From an uncultured candidate division Zixibacteria bacterium (GTDB taxonomy: Bacteria; Zixibacteria; MSB-5A5; GN15; FEB-12): a DNA stretch of 20,540 bases. Where the stretch lies: positions 1-20,540 of the forward strand of contig CAJVYT010000027.1 in assembly GCA_913009765.1 (NCBI GenBank), written 5' to 3'. Made by a program: the position numbers and the translations under genes. Under the pieces are notes generated by a model. It was not told the DNA's origin and did no database searches. It worked only from the letters and a program-made list of their open reading frames with translations. Below, piece by piece: positions 7,240 through 14,867 of the stretch (positions are counted from its first letter, which is position 1; each line of letters opens with the position of its first letter).

Positions 7240-7263
7240 AACAAAAAAAGAAAAGGAACCTAT

Positions 7264-7497
7264 ATGCCCGGCGTAATAATAGATAAAAATCATTGTAAAG
7301 GATGTGAACTCTGTGTGAGAGCATGCCCCCAAGATATTCTCCGAATGTCAAAGACAATCGGAGTGAAGGGGTATTTCTATGCGGAGATGGTTGACAGTTC
7401 TAGATGTATCGGCTGTCAGCTTTGTGCGATAACCTGTCCCGATGTAGCAATAGAAGTTCATACTCATGGAACTTTATTTGCTCTTTTCGAATATTAG
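7264..7497 (+). CDS. 2-oxoacid:ferredoxin oxidoreductase, delta (ferredoxin) subunit
   Basis: A 77-residue two-cluster ferredoxin. CKGCELCVRACP (C11, 14, 17, 21) and CIGCQLCAITCP (C48, 51, 54, 58) bind two [4Fe-4S] clusters. It fits the delta subunit (KorD/VorD type) that carries electrons from the thiamine/Fe-S core of a four-subunit oxidoreductase to external ferredoxin. AAAAGGAA precedes ATG. The alpha subunit follows after 17 bases with its own strong Shine-Dalgarno. The order delta-alpha-beta-gamma is the usual one for this class. Confidence 0.93.
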   Translation: MPGVIIDKNHCKGCELCVRACPQDILRMSKTIGVKGYFYAEMVDSSRCIGCQLCAITCPDVAIEVHTHGTLFALFEY

Positions 7498-7514
7498 GCA
7501 CAAGGAGAAAAATA

Positions 7515-8603
7515 ATGGCTAAAATACTTATGAAAGGTAACGAAGCAATTGCTGAAGCTGCTATCAAAGCAGGTGCCACCAATTATTTTTGTTACCCAAT
7601 AACTCCACAGACAGAAGTTGCCGAATATCTCGCAAAGCGGATGCCGGAAGTCGGCGGTGTTTTTTTACAGGGTGAATCAGAACTTGCTGTTGCGAATATG
7701 CTTTTTGGAGCAGCCTCAACCGGAAAACGAGTTTTTACAACATCCTCTTCCCCCGGAATTTCTTTAATGCAGGAAGCAATTTCCTATATGGCAGGTGCCG
7801 AACTTCCATGCGTTATTGTAAATATCATGCGCGGCGGTCCCGGACTGGGCGGAATTTTACCGGCACAGTCTGACTATTTTCAATCAGTCAAAGGAGGCGG
7901 GCATGGTGATTACAGATTACTTGTACTTGCCCCATCAACGATTCAGGAAGCTGTTGACCTTATGATGCTTTCATTTCACTTGGCGGATAAATACAACAAT
8001 CCGGTTATGATGATTGGTGACGGTATGATTGGTCAGATGATGGAACCGGTAGAATTTCCTGACACATACGAAGAACCTGAACTGCCTCCAAAAACATGGG
8101 CAATAACCGGAGCCAAAGGAAGAAAACCAAAAATTATTAAGTCTCTCTTTTTAGACCCATACAAACTTGAAAAAAGCAGTTGGCATCTGCACGCTAAATA
8201 TGAATTGATGAAAAAAGACGAAGTACGATTTGAAAAATATAAAGTTACTGATGACAATGAAATCATGATAGTAGCTTATGGTACGACAGCTCGTATTTGT
8301 CAGACTGCAATTGATGCGTTGGAAAAAGACGGTGTCTCGGTTGGGCTTTTTCGCCCTATTACTCTTTTCCCCTTTCCTCAAAATGCTATCTATACCGAAG
8401 CGACAAAAAAAAATATAAAAAAAGTTTTAGTCGTTGAAATGAGTACCGGTCAAATGGTTGAAGATGTAGAACATGCTATTGTAGGCAAGAAAAAAGTCTC
8501 TTTCTTTGGTCGTACCGGTGGAGTGGTGCCATCTCCTGAAGAAATTGTTAAAAAGATAAAAGATATGGTACCAAAAAAATCTAAATCGAAAAAGAAAGCA
8601 TGA
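7515..8603 (+). CDS. vorB: 2-oxoacid:ferredoxin oxidoreductase, alpha subunit (VorB-type)
   Basis: A 362-residue alpha subunit. The frame is open further upstream, but AAGGAG (7502-7507) just before ATG at 7515 and the family N-terminus MAKILMKGNEAIAEAAIKAG set this start. Diagnostic stretches are YPITPQTE (27-34), GGVFLQGESELAVANM, SSSPGISLMQEAISYMAGAELPCV and MRGGPGLGGILPAQSDYF, then the transketolase C-terminal-like domain (EIMIVAYGTTARI). These match the family annotated as 3-methyl-2-oxobutanoate (2-ketoisovalerate) dehydrogenase VorB more closely than classical KorA, though substrate calls between Vor and Kor are unreliable. With beta it forms the thiamine-diphosphate site that decarboxylates a 2-oxoacid to acyl-CoA and passes electrons to [4Fe-4S] clusters. 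It ends in a Lys/Ser tail and overlaps or abuts the beta gene. Confidence 0.93.
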   Translation: MAKILMKGNEAIAEAAIKAGATNYFCYPITPQTEVAEYLAKRMPEVGGVFLQGESELAVANMLFGAASTGKRVFTTSSSPGISLMQEAISYMAGAELPCVIVNIMRGGPGLGGILPAQSDYFQSVKGGGHGDYRLLVLAPSTIQEAVDLMMLSFHLADKYNNPVMMIGDGMIGQMMEPVEFPDTYEEPELPPKTWAITGAKGRKPKIIKSLFLDPYKLEKSSWHLHAKYELMKKDEVRFEKYKVTDDNEIMIVAYGTTARICQTAIDALEKDGVSVGLFRPITLFPFPQNAIYTEATKKNIKKVLVVEMSTGQMVEDVEHAIVGKKKVSFFGRTGGVVPSPEEIVKKIKDMVPKKSKSKKKA

Positions 8604-8611
8604 GGTCGGAT

Positions 8612-9376
8612 ATGAACAATAATTCAAAAACATTATTTGCCCGACCGGAAGCAATGACCGATGTAGTCACACACTACTGCCCCGGATGTACTCATGGAAT
8701 TATACATAGACTAGCAGCCGAAGCGATTGATTCATTGGGTATCAGAGAAAACACTGTAGGTGTCGCTCCTGTAGGATGTTCGGTTTTGGCATATAATTAT
8801 TTTAACTGTGATTTTTTGGAAGCCCCTCATGGACGAGCTCCGGCAATAGCGACCGGTTTCAAGCGGCTCCGCCCTGACATGATAGTCTTTACCTATCAGG
8901 GAGACGGTGATTTAGTCTCTATTGGTATGAGTGAAATTATGCATGCTGCCAACCGCGGTGAAAAACTGACCGCTATATTTGTCAATAATGCCATCTACGG
9001 TATGACCGGGGGTCAGATGGCACCGACTACATTACAGGGTCAGATTACTTCCACTTGCCCTTCAGGAAGAAATTTGGAAAGTACCGGATATCCGATTAGA
9101 ATGGTGGAACTTCTTTCGGGGTTAGTTACACCGATGTATTTAGAAAGAGTTTCAGTTCATTCTCCTCGGCATGTCATACAGGCAAAAAAAGCTATCCGTA
9201 AAGCATTTGAATATCAGATAGCCAATAAAGGCTTCTCATTAGTTGAAGTACTCTCAACCTGTCCGACGAACTGGGGTCAGACTCCTAAAGAATCAACAGA
9301 ATGGCTTGAGGGAAATATGCTTCCGTACTATCCTCTTGGATGTTTCAAAGATTCATTTGCCAAGGAGGAAAAATAA
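8612..9376 (+). CDS. 2-oxoacid:ferredoxin oxidoreductase, beta (thiamine diphosphate-binding) subunit
   Basis: A 254-residue TPP-binding subunit. HYCPGCTHG (21-29) gives the CxxC iron-sulfur ligands with later cysteines, and GDGDLVSIG (97-105) followed by NNAIYGMTGGQ (125-135) is the Mg-diphosphate site. EAPHGRAPAIATG and the CPTNWG near the C-terminus are typical of the beta subunit of Kor/Vor enzymes. The start at 8612 is preferred because GAGGT lies 5 bases before it; an ATG at 8600, overlapping the alpha stop, would add four residues. The stop shares one base with the next start (TAATG), so translation with gamma is probably coupled. Confidence 0.92.
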   Translation: MNNNSKTLFARPEAMTDVVTHYCPGCTHGIIHRLAAEAIDSLGIRENTVGVAPVGCSVLAYNYFNCDFLEAPHGRAPAIATGFKRLRPDMIVFTYQGDGDLVSIGMSEIMHAANRGEKLTAIFVNNAIYGMTGGQMAPTTLQGQITSTCPSGRNLESTGYPIRMVELLSGLVTPMYLERVSVHSPRHVIQAKKAIRKAFEYQIANKGFSLVEVLSTCPTNWGQTPKESTEWLEGNMLPYYPLGCFKDSFAKEEK

Positions 9377-9945
9377 TGGAACAATATGAAGTAACCATAG
9401 CGGGATTTGGCGGACAGGGAATTATGACTGCAGGGCAACTGCTTGCCTATTCGGGAATGAATGAAAATAAAAAAGTAATCTGGCTCCCTTCGTATGGACC
9501 GGAAATGCGCGGCGGAACCGCTTACTGTACAATAGTCATCTCAGACGTAAGAATAGGTTCACCGATTATTAACACACCCACCGGAATTTGTGTTTTCAAC
9601 AGACCATCGTTTGATAAATTTGAATCAAAAGTAAAACCGGGAGGATTGTTAATTGTTAACTCATCGCTCATTAATGTTTTATCCAAGCGAGAGGATATCG
9701 ACCAACTTTTAATTCCCGCCAATCAAATGGCATTAGACGCAGGCAACCCTAAAGTAGCAAACATTGCCGTTATCGGTGCCTTTATCGGTGCTACCGGAAT
9801 TTTAAAATTAAAAACGATTGAAAAAACTCTCACGCAAAAACTCGGTCACAAAAAAGAGATGCTTGAACTAAATAAACAAATTTTAAAAACCGGTTATGAG
9901 TTCGCTAAGAAAAATCTTGTAAAAGCGAAGAAGGTCTCAGCATGA
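9376..9945 (+). CDS. 2-oxoacid:ferredoxin oxidoreductase, gamma subunit
   Basis: A 189-residue gamma subunit. GFGGQGIMTAGQLLAYSGM near the N-terminus, SYGPEMRGGTAYCTIVIS and CVFNRPSFDKF are the family's conserved stretches. This domain binds CoA or shapes its access in related pyruvate:ferredoxin oxidoreductases. The frame is open 12 codons upstream, but AAGGAGGA directly before ATG 9376 gives one of the strongest ribosome-binding sites in the window. The C-terminus is basic (KKNLVKAKKVSA). It overlaps the NuoE-like gene by four bases (ATGA), so the oxidoreductase and NADH-linked halves form one translationally coupled unit. Confidence 0.92.
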   Translation: MEQYEVTIAGFGGQGIMTAGQLLAYSGMNENKKVIWLPSYGPEMRGGTAYCTIVISDVRIGSPIINTPTGICVFNRPSFDKFESKVKPGGLLIVNSSLINVLSKREDIDQLLIPANQMALDAGNPKVANIAVIGAFIGATGILKLKTIEKTLTQKLGHKKEMLELNKQILKTGYEFAKKNLVKAKKVSA

Positions 9946-10397
9946 AACATAACTTTGAAAATTTACACACCATTTTTGATAATCATCCAAAATCACAGGA
10001 ATCACTTATTGCTATACTGCAAGACATTCAAAAAGAATATCAGTATCTTCCATGTGAAGCATTAGAGGAAACCTCAAAATTTCTCGATGTACCGTTATCG
10101 ACAGTTTTTTCGGTTTCGACATTTTATAATTCATTTTCTCTCACGGCAAAAGGTGAAAAAATAATTAAAGTATGTACCGGCACTGCCTGTCATATTCGTG
10201 GGGCAAAACTTTTGCAAGAGCAGCTTGAGAATCATCTTCATATCAAAGCAGGCGAAACAACCGAAGATATGAAATTTACCCTTGAAGTGGTTGCTTGTGT
10301 TGGTGCCTGTGCGATGGCACCGGTTGTTGTTGTTGATGACAAATATCACGGCTCGGTAAAAGTATCCAAAGTAAAAAAACTGTTAAAGGCGAAATAA
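9942..10397 (+). CDS. NuoE/HydC/BfuC-like [2Fe-2S] subunit
   Basis: A 151-residue thioredoxin-like [2Fe-2S] protein of the 24-kDa complex I/HydC type. Four ligands are in place: C78 and C83 (CTGTAC) and C119 and C123 (CVGAC), following the helical LIAILQDIQKEYQYLP and the VFSVSTFYNSFSL segment typical of the family. It normally sits against the NuoF-like flavin subunit and holds a side cluster in bifurcating enzymes. The start overlaps the gamma-subunit stop by four bases, and the NuoF-like gene starts one base after this stop. Being fused into a Vor/Kor operon rather than a nuo operon, it is not respiratory complex I. Confidence 0.92.
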   Translation: MKHNFENLHTIFDNHPKSQESLIAILQDIQKEYQYLPCEALEETSKFLDVPLSTVFSVSTFYNSFSLTAKGEKIIKVCTGTACHIRGAKLLQEQLENHLHIKAGETTEDMKFTLEVVACVGACAMAPVVVVDDKYHGSVKVSKVKKLLKAK

Positions 10398-10398
10398 G

Positions 10399-12252
10399 AT
10401 GCAAATATCAAATGTAAAAGAACTCAATAAGATAAAAAAAGAGTGTCTCGCCACACAGAAAGAACATCCAAAAAAAGTGTTGGTCTGCTGCGGTACGGGA
10501 TGTATTGCCAATGGTGCTTTAAAAATCGTTGACTCGGTTCGGGATGGTTTAGCAAAACGGAAATTAAAAGATGTTTCGGTTGAGATTTTAAAAGAAACCG
10601 GATGTCATGGTTTTTGTGAGTTAGGACCTTTGGTTATTATCGAACCGCAGGAAACATTTTATACAAAAGTAAAACCAAAACATGTTGATGATATTTTAGA
10701 TAAATCATTTCTGAAAAATGAAGTTATCGAACCGCTTCTGTTCACCAATCCTATTGACGGTTCAAAGATTACAAAATATAACGACATTTCATTTTTCAAA
10801 CATCAACAGCGGATTGCATTGCGTAACCTCGGTAAAATTGCTCCCCATGAGATAAGAGAATATATCGGCGTTGACGGCTATCAGGCACTTGCGAAAGTTT
10901 TATTTAAAATGAGTCCTGATGAAATTGTTGATGAAATCAGTAACTCCGGTTTACGCGGACGCGGCGGAGGCGGATTCTCAACCGGCAGAAAATGGAAAAT
11001 TTGTAAAAACATCAAAGCCGACAAACATTATGTTATCTGCAACGGTGACGAGGGTGACCCCGGAGCATTTATGGACCGTTCTATTATGGAAGGCGACCCC
11101 CATGGTGTCTTAGAAGGCATGATGATTGCTGCTTATGCTATTGGTGCCAAAGAAGGATATATATATGTTCGTGAGGAATATCCTTTGGCGGTGAGACATC
11201 TTGAAAAAGCTATTTTAGATTGTGAACGGTCAGGCTTGCTTGGTGAAAATATTTTAGGTTCTGATTTTTCATTTACAATTAAGATTGCCCGCGGTGCAGG
11301 AGCTTTTGTATGCGGAGAATCGTCGGCTCTGATGAAATCTGTAGCGGGTGAAGTTGGTGAACCACGAGCAAAATATATTCGCTCGGTTGTCAAAGGTCTT
11401 TATGACCAACCGACTGTTCTCAATAATGTCGAAACATTAGTAAATGTACCGACAATTATTCGTAATGGTGCCGACTGGTATAAATCTATCGGAACGCCAA
11501 AAAGTACGGGTACAAAAGTTTTCTCATTAGTCGGTAAAGTACGCAATACCGGACTGATTGAAGTTCCGATGGGTATCACTCTCAGAGAAATAATTTATGA
11601 CATCGGCGGTGGGATTTTAGACGACCGTCCTTTTAAAGCTGTACAAACCGGCGGTCCATCCGGCGGATGTATCCCTGAAGCAATGCTTGATTTACCGGTT
11701 GATTTTGATTCGCTGACTGAGGTCGGCTCTATGATGGGTTCCGGCGGTTTGATTGTTATGGATGATAAAACCTGTATGGTTGATGTTGCCAAATATTTCC
11801 TTGCATTTTTAGTTGAAGAATCTTGCGGAAAATGCACACCATGCCGTGAAGGTTTGTATCAACTGCATAAACTTCTTGAAAAAATATGTGCCGGAAAAGG
11901 CGAGATGTCTGACATTGAAAAGATGGAACGTCTTTCTGAAAATGTTATAATCGGCTCTCTTTGCGGTTTGGGCAAATCAGGTCCGAATCCTTTGATGAGT
12001 ACGCTTAAGTATTTTAAAGATGAATATATTGCTCATATAAAAGATAAAAAATGTCCGGCGGGTGTTTGTCCTGAACTTATTACCTATAAGATTTTAGATA
12101 ACTGTACCGGATGTATGGCGTGTATCCCTGCCTGTGGATATGATGCAATAACCGGTAAGAAAAAAGAAATACATGTTATCGCCCAAGATAAATGCACCAA
12201 ATGCGGTGCTTGTTATGCTGTCTGTAACTTTGAAGCGATTTTAGTAAGTTAG
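10399..12252 (+). CDS. NuoF/HydB/BfuB-like FMN and NAD(H)-binding subunit
   Basis: A 617-residue flavin subunit with the full HydB-type architecture. An N-terminal thioredoxin-like [2Fe-2S] domain (C30 or C31, C35, C69, C73) is followed by the NuoF core: GLRGRGGGGFSTGRKW (184-199) for NADH/FMN and CNGDEGDPGAFMDR (214-227). Then come GGPSGGCIPE (418-427), SCGKCTPCREG with C476, C479, C482 and C522 for the [4Fe-4S] cluster near FMN, and CPAGVCPEL. Two C-terminal ferredoxin clusters close it (C569, 572, 575, 579 and C599, 602, 605, 609). Respiratory NuoF (about 430 residues) lacks both end domains, whereas electron-bifurcating HydB/BfuB has them. It should exchange electrons between NAD(H), the FMN and ferredoxin. 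The next gene follows after 8 bases behind TAGGAG. Confidence 0.93.
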   Translation: MQISNVKELNKIKKECLATQKEHPKKVLVCCGTGCIANGALKIVDSVRDGLAKRKLKDVSVEILKETGCHGFCELGPLVIIEPQETFYTKVKPKHVDDILDKSFLKNEVIEPLLFTNPIDGSKITKYNDISFFKHQQRIALRNLGKIAPHEIREYIGVDGYQALAKVLFKMSPDEIVDEISNSGLRGRGGGGFSTGRKWKICKNIKADKHYVICNGDEGDPGAFMDRSIMEGDPHGVLEGMMIAAYAIGAKEGYIYVREEYPLAVRHLEKAILDCERSGLLGENILGSDFSFTIKIARGAGAFVCGESSALMKSVAGEVGEPRAKYIRSVVKGLYDQPTVLNNVETLVNVPTIIRNGADWYKSIGTPKSTGTKVFSLVGKVRNTGLIEVPMGITLREIIYDIGGGILDDRPFKAVQTGGPSGGCIPEAMLDLPVDFDSLTEVGSMMGSGGLIVMDDKTCMVDVAKYFLAFLVEESCGKCTPCREGLYQLHKLLEKICAGKGEMSDIEKMERLSENVIIGSLCGLGKSGPNPLMSTLKYFKDEYIAHIKDKKCPAGVCPELITYKILDNCTGCMACIPACGYDAITGKKKEIHVIAQDKCTKCGACYAVCNFEAILVS

Positions 12253-12260
12253 GAGTATAG

Positions 12261-13037
12261 ATGATTCATATAACTATAAACGGAAAAGTTGTTCAGGCTC
12301 AAGAGGGTGAGATGCTTCTTACAGTCATTCGCCGTGAACAAATTGATATTCCCACTCTCTGCCATCACGAAGCAGTGGAACCGTCAGGTGCCTGCCGCTT
12401 ATGTATGGTCGAGATTACAAAACCTGAATGGGACGGCTGGTGCGATTATGTTACCTCGTGCCTCTACCCTGCCGCTGATGGACTGATAGTTAATACTCAT
12501 GCTCCAAAAGTGAATGAACTCAGGTCTTCAATTTTAGATTTGTATTTAGCACGTCATCCAAAATCGCCTGAGATTCGTCAGCTTGCCGCTGAGTATGGAG
12601 TGCTTAAGACACAGTTTGAAGAAATTGTTGACGGTAATAATTGTATCTTGTGCGGTATCTGTACTCGTATCTGTGATACGATGGGATTCCATGCTATCTC
12701 TATGGTTGGACGGGGACACGGAAAAGAAGTCGCTCCGCCACTCAACATGGCACCTGAAGCATGCGTAGGCTGTTTGTCATGTGCTAAAAATTGTCCGACA
12801 AATTATATCGAATATAATATGTCAAACGGCAGATTGACTATCTGGGAAAAAGATTTCGAGATGATTGCCTGCAAAGAATGCGGCAAGACAACCGTCACCA
12901 AAGAATTTGCTGAATACTTGAGCAAAAATAGAGATATTCCGTATGACTATTTTGAAAAATGTGACGAGTGCCACCGTAAAGAACTCGCCACCACAATGGG
13001 ACGAATTTCTAATTGGGATAGAGAGGCAAGATCATGA
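12261..13037 (+). CDS. NuoG-N-terminal/HydA-N-terminal/BfuA-like iron-sulfur subunit without H-cluster domain
   Basis: A 258-residue electron-transfer subunit. A plant-type [2Fe-2S] domain (C34, C45, C48, C67) is followed by the NuoG-G region, whose usual His-Cys3 cluster is missing: around ARHPKSPEI only the His remains and the three cysteines are replaced. Two [4Fe-4S] sites follow (C128, 131, 134, 138 and C168, 171, 174, 178). The C-terminus adds CKEC (204-207) and CDEC (234-237), possibly a zinc or extra Fe-S site. The protein stops there: the [FeFe]-hydrogenase H-cluster domain of HydA and the molybdopterin domain of NuoG are absent. It matches the BfuA-type bridging subunit. It overlaps the next gene by four bases. 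Confidence 0.88.
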   Translation: MIHITINGKVVQAQEGEMLLTVIRREQIDIPTLCHHEAVEPSGACRLCMVEITKPEWDGWCDYVTSCLYPAADGLIVNTHAPKVNELRSSILDLYLARHPKSPEIRQLAAEYGVLKTQFEEIVDGNNCILCGICTRICDTMGFHAISMVGRGHGKEVAPPLNMAPEACVGCLSCAKNCPTNYIEYNMSNGRLTIWEKDFEMIACKECGKTTVTKEFAEYLSKNRDIPYDYFEKCDECHRKELATTMGRISNWDREARS

Positions 13038-13468
13038 ACCATAGATTTATTGTAAAACCTGAACTCTGCACCGGATGCCGTTCTTGTGAATTAGCCTGTT
13101 CATTTACTCATGCTATTGACGGTGTTCGTACGTTGACTCGTATCTCTCCAATAGACGGCGGTTTTAAAGATTTATGGGTACCGGTTACCTGTTTACAATG
13201 CGATGATGCCGCCTGTATAAAATCATGTTTGGTCAACGCACTCAAACGTAATCCTGTTACGGGTGCTATTGAACTGAACCATGAAATATGTGTAAACTGT
13301 ATGGCATGCGTAGCAGCCTGTCCATTTGGATGTGCTATCTTGGATACTCAAACAGATTTGATAGTAAAGTGTGACTTGTGCGGAGGCGACCCTGCCTGTG
13401 CTCACTTCTGCCCTACTAAGGCACTCGAATGGAAACCGATCGCAAAGGCTGTTAAGAAGACAGGGTAG
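13034..13468 (+). CDS. Four-cluster polyferredoxin (HycB/CooF/AOR small-subunit type)
   Basis: A 144-residue protein with four [4Fe-4S] motifs arranged as in DmsB/HycB/CooF proteins: C12, 15, 18, 22; C53, 56, 61, 65; C86, 89, 92, 96; C113, 116, 122, 126. The second and fourth have the longer internal spacing typical of this class. Such proteins are the electron-transfer partners of large catalytic subunits (molybdenum or tungsten oxidoreductases, CO dehydrogenase). In bifurcating Bfu complexes a small subunit of this kind joins a tungsten enzyme to the core. Here no large subunit follows: the operon ends in a strong terminator. It may instead link the 2-oxoacid oxidoreductase to the NADH-linked core. 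Confidence 0.88.
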   Translation: MNHRFIVKPELCTGCRSCELACSFTHAIDGVRTLTRISPIDGGFKDLWVPVTCLQCDDAACIKSCLVNALKRNPVTGAIELNHEICVNCMACVAACPFGCAILDTQTDLIVKCDLCGGDPACAHFCPTKALEWKPIAKAVKKTG

Positions 13469-13475
13469 GATTAAT

Positions 13476-13544
13476 TTTGTAGGTCAGAACCCTTTAGTGG
13501 TTCTGACAAAGAATTCGTTGGGCAGGTCTCGCTTTTGAGACCTG
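13476..13544. repeat. 69-bp direct repeat, copy A (two hairpins)
   Basis: Identical over all 69 bases to copy B at 14868-14936. Hairpin one is GTCAGAACC/GGTTCTGAC (13483-13491 with 13499-13507, loop CTTTAGT). Hairpin two is the terminator-like GGCAGGTCTC/GAGACCTGCC. This copy serves as the 3' end of the oxidoreductase operon, starting 7 bases after the stop codon. Confidence 0.97.
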
Positions 13545-13552
13545 CCTTTTTT
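13521..13552 (+). terminator. Intrinsic terminator of the oxidoreductase operon
   Basis: GGCAGGTCTC (13521-13530) pairs perfectly with GAGACCTGCC (13537-13546) around GCTTTT, followed by six Ts. It lies inside and just beyond the 69-bp repeat, so the operon's terminator is supplied by the repeat itself. Confidence 0.92.
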
Positions 13553-13565
13553 ATATACGTGTTGC

Positions 13566-14636
13566 TTACTCTGTTAATGACATTAATAAAATAAAAGGAG
13601 AAAAGGGAAGCCACCCGACAATAGATAGTGCTTTATGTATAAATGGTCTATTGTTGTGATAAGCAAGTTTGTTACCACCCCAACCTTCCATAAAAACATT
13701 TATAGAAATCATTCTGGCATATTTCCCACTATACAACGAATAAATAGTACCAATTTTTTGTCCTCCGAATTTTGCTGAAATCGCAAACACCATATCAAAT
13801 CGATGATAACCACCTACTGAAGTATTATAGCTATATCTAAACCTTTCAAACTTACTCTCTACTCGAATACCACCTTCAAGCCCAAACCCTTTTTTCACAA
13901 ATTCATTTGGGTCTTCATATCCTTTTATTCTAGAGTATGTCACAGCAGCATGAAAAATCGGAAAAATTCTATCTTTTCCCCATAGTATTAATTCACCCTC
14001 AATTCTTCCATAATCATATAGCGAGAATTTTTTTGAATGGTTTATGCTGTATCCAAATACAATACTGTAATTTCGATAATACCGTCCCATCCTATCTTCT
14101 AATTGCCATACAAGTCCGTTTGCATTTGAATGAATTGGTGGATCAAAACCACTTTTAGTAAAAAAACCCAAACCGACACTTGATTTCTTTCCGCCTCCTA
14201 TAGCGAAAAAAGGAAGTACTACTATTACATCACCATTTGATGAGATATTTTCATTTTCGGTATAAAATAATCGTAATCTATAATGATTTGGTATATCATC
14301 TTGAAAGTTTGGATAAATAATTTGCCCATTCCAACTATTCATTGTAATTGAATTATCACTATTGCTTTTAGAAATTTCTAATCGTTTCCAGATTGTATCG
14401 GTAGTATTGACAGTATTTGAATTATCAATATTCAAAGTTAATTGAAATTGGATTGAATCATATACTTCTCTTTTAATCATAAGATCATATTTGATAAAGA
14501 GGCTATCATTTTTTATCTTGGGGTTAAATTCACCATAAAAATTATCAAGGTTATAATTAGCATTCGCATATGTATGAGAAAAAATAAAAATAGAAATAAA
14601 TCCAAGTACTTTAATAAAATTTATCAATAGCACCAT
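13566..14636 (-). CDS. Unrecognised exported protein, probable outer-membrane beta-barrel
   Basis: A 356-residue protein of no family I recognise. An N-terminal hydrophobic segment (LLINFIKVLGFISIFIFSHTYANA) looks like a signal peptide, with cleavage near ANA|NY. Residues about 30-140 are beta-rich and Asn/Asp/Ser-rich. From about 145 onward short stretches alternate hydrophobic and aromatic residues (VVLPFFAIGGGKKSSVGLGFF, RYSYNTSVGGYHRFDMVFAIS, GTIYSLYSGKYARMISINVFM) with Gly and Tyr, as in small outer-membrane barrels. The ATG is almost touched by AAGG, so a GTG or TTG two to four codons on may be the true start. It has its own promoter, is convergent with the operon, and lies between the two 69-bp repeats. 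It may have entered as a cassette, but no integrase or transposase is present. Confidence 0.75.
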   Translation of the reverse strand: MVLLINFIKVLGFISIFIFSHTYANANYNLDNFYGEFNPKIKNDSLFIKYDLMIKREVYDSIQFQLTLNIDNSNTVNTTDTIWKRLEISKSNSDNSITMNSWNGQIIYPNFQDDIPNHYRLRLFYTENENISSNGDVIVVLPFFAIGGGKKSSVGLGFFTKSGFDPPIHSNANGLVWQLEDRMGRYYRNYSIVFGYSINHSKKFSLYDYGRIEGELILWGKDRIFPIFHAAVTYSRIKGYEDPNEFVKKGFGLEGGIRVESKFERFRYSYNTSVGGYHRFDMVFAISAKFGGQKIGTIYSLYSGKYARMISINVFMEGWGGNKLAYHNNRPFIHKALSIVGWLPFSPFILLMSLTE

Positions 14637-14660
14637 CCTTATAACAGAATTTTAAAATCT

Positions 14661-14689
14661 ATTATAACCTATCCTGTATAGTAAAACAA
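14661..14689 (-). promoter_or_regulatory. Promoter of the exported-protein gene
   Basis: On the minus strand TTGTTT (14689-14684), 17 bases, then a perfect TATAAT (14666-14661). Transcription would start about 18 bases before the ATG, a very short leader. Confidence 0.65.
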
Positions 14690-14867
14690 CTGAAATAGTA
14701 TAATTGTTGATCAAGTAATACTAAAATATAACGAACTTTGTCTATGTGATATATTTCAAGATATTATTATGCATAAGATGAGATTGCCATTCGCCTAGGC
14801 GAATTCGCAATGACTGCTGTGCGATAAATTTATGTAATTTGTTTATGTTCTGGACTCCGACTGAAGC

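Noticed and set aside
9942..13468. Respiratory complex I (nuo) or HydABC hydrogenase operon
   Set aside because: No membrane subunits or other Nuo genes, and no H-cluster domain with its cysteine motifs; the NuoF-like protein has HydB/Bfu-type extra domains.
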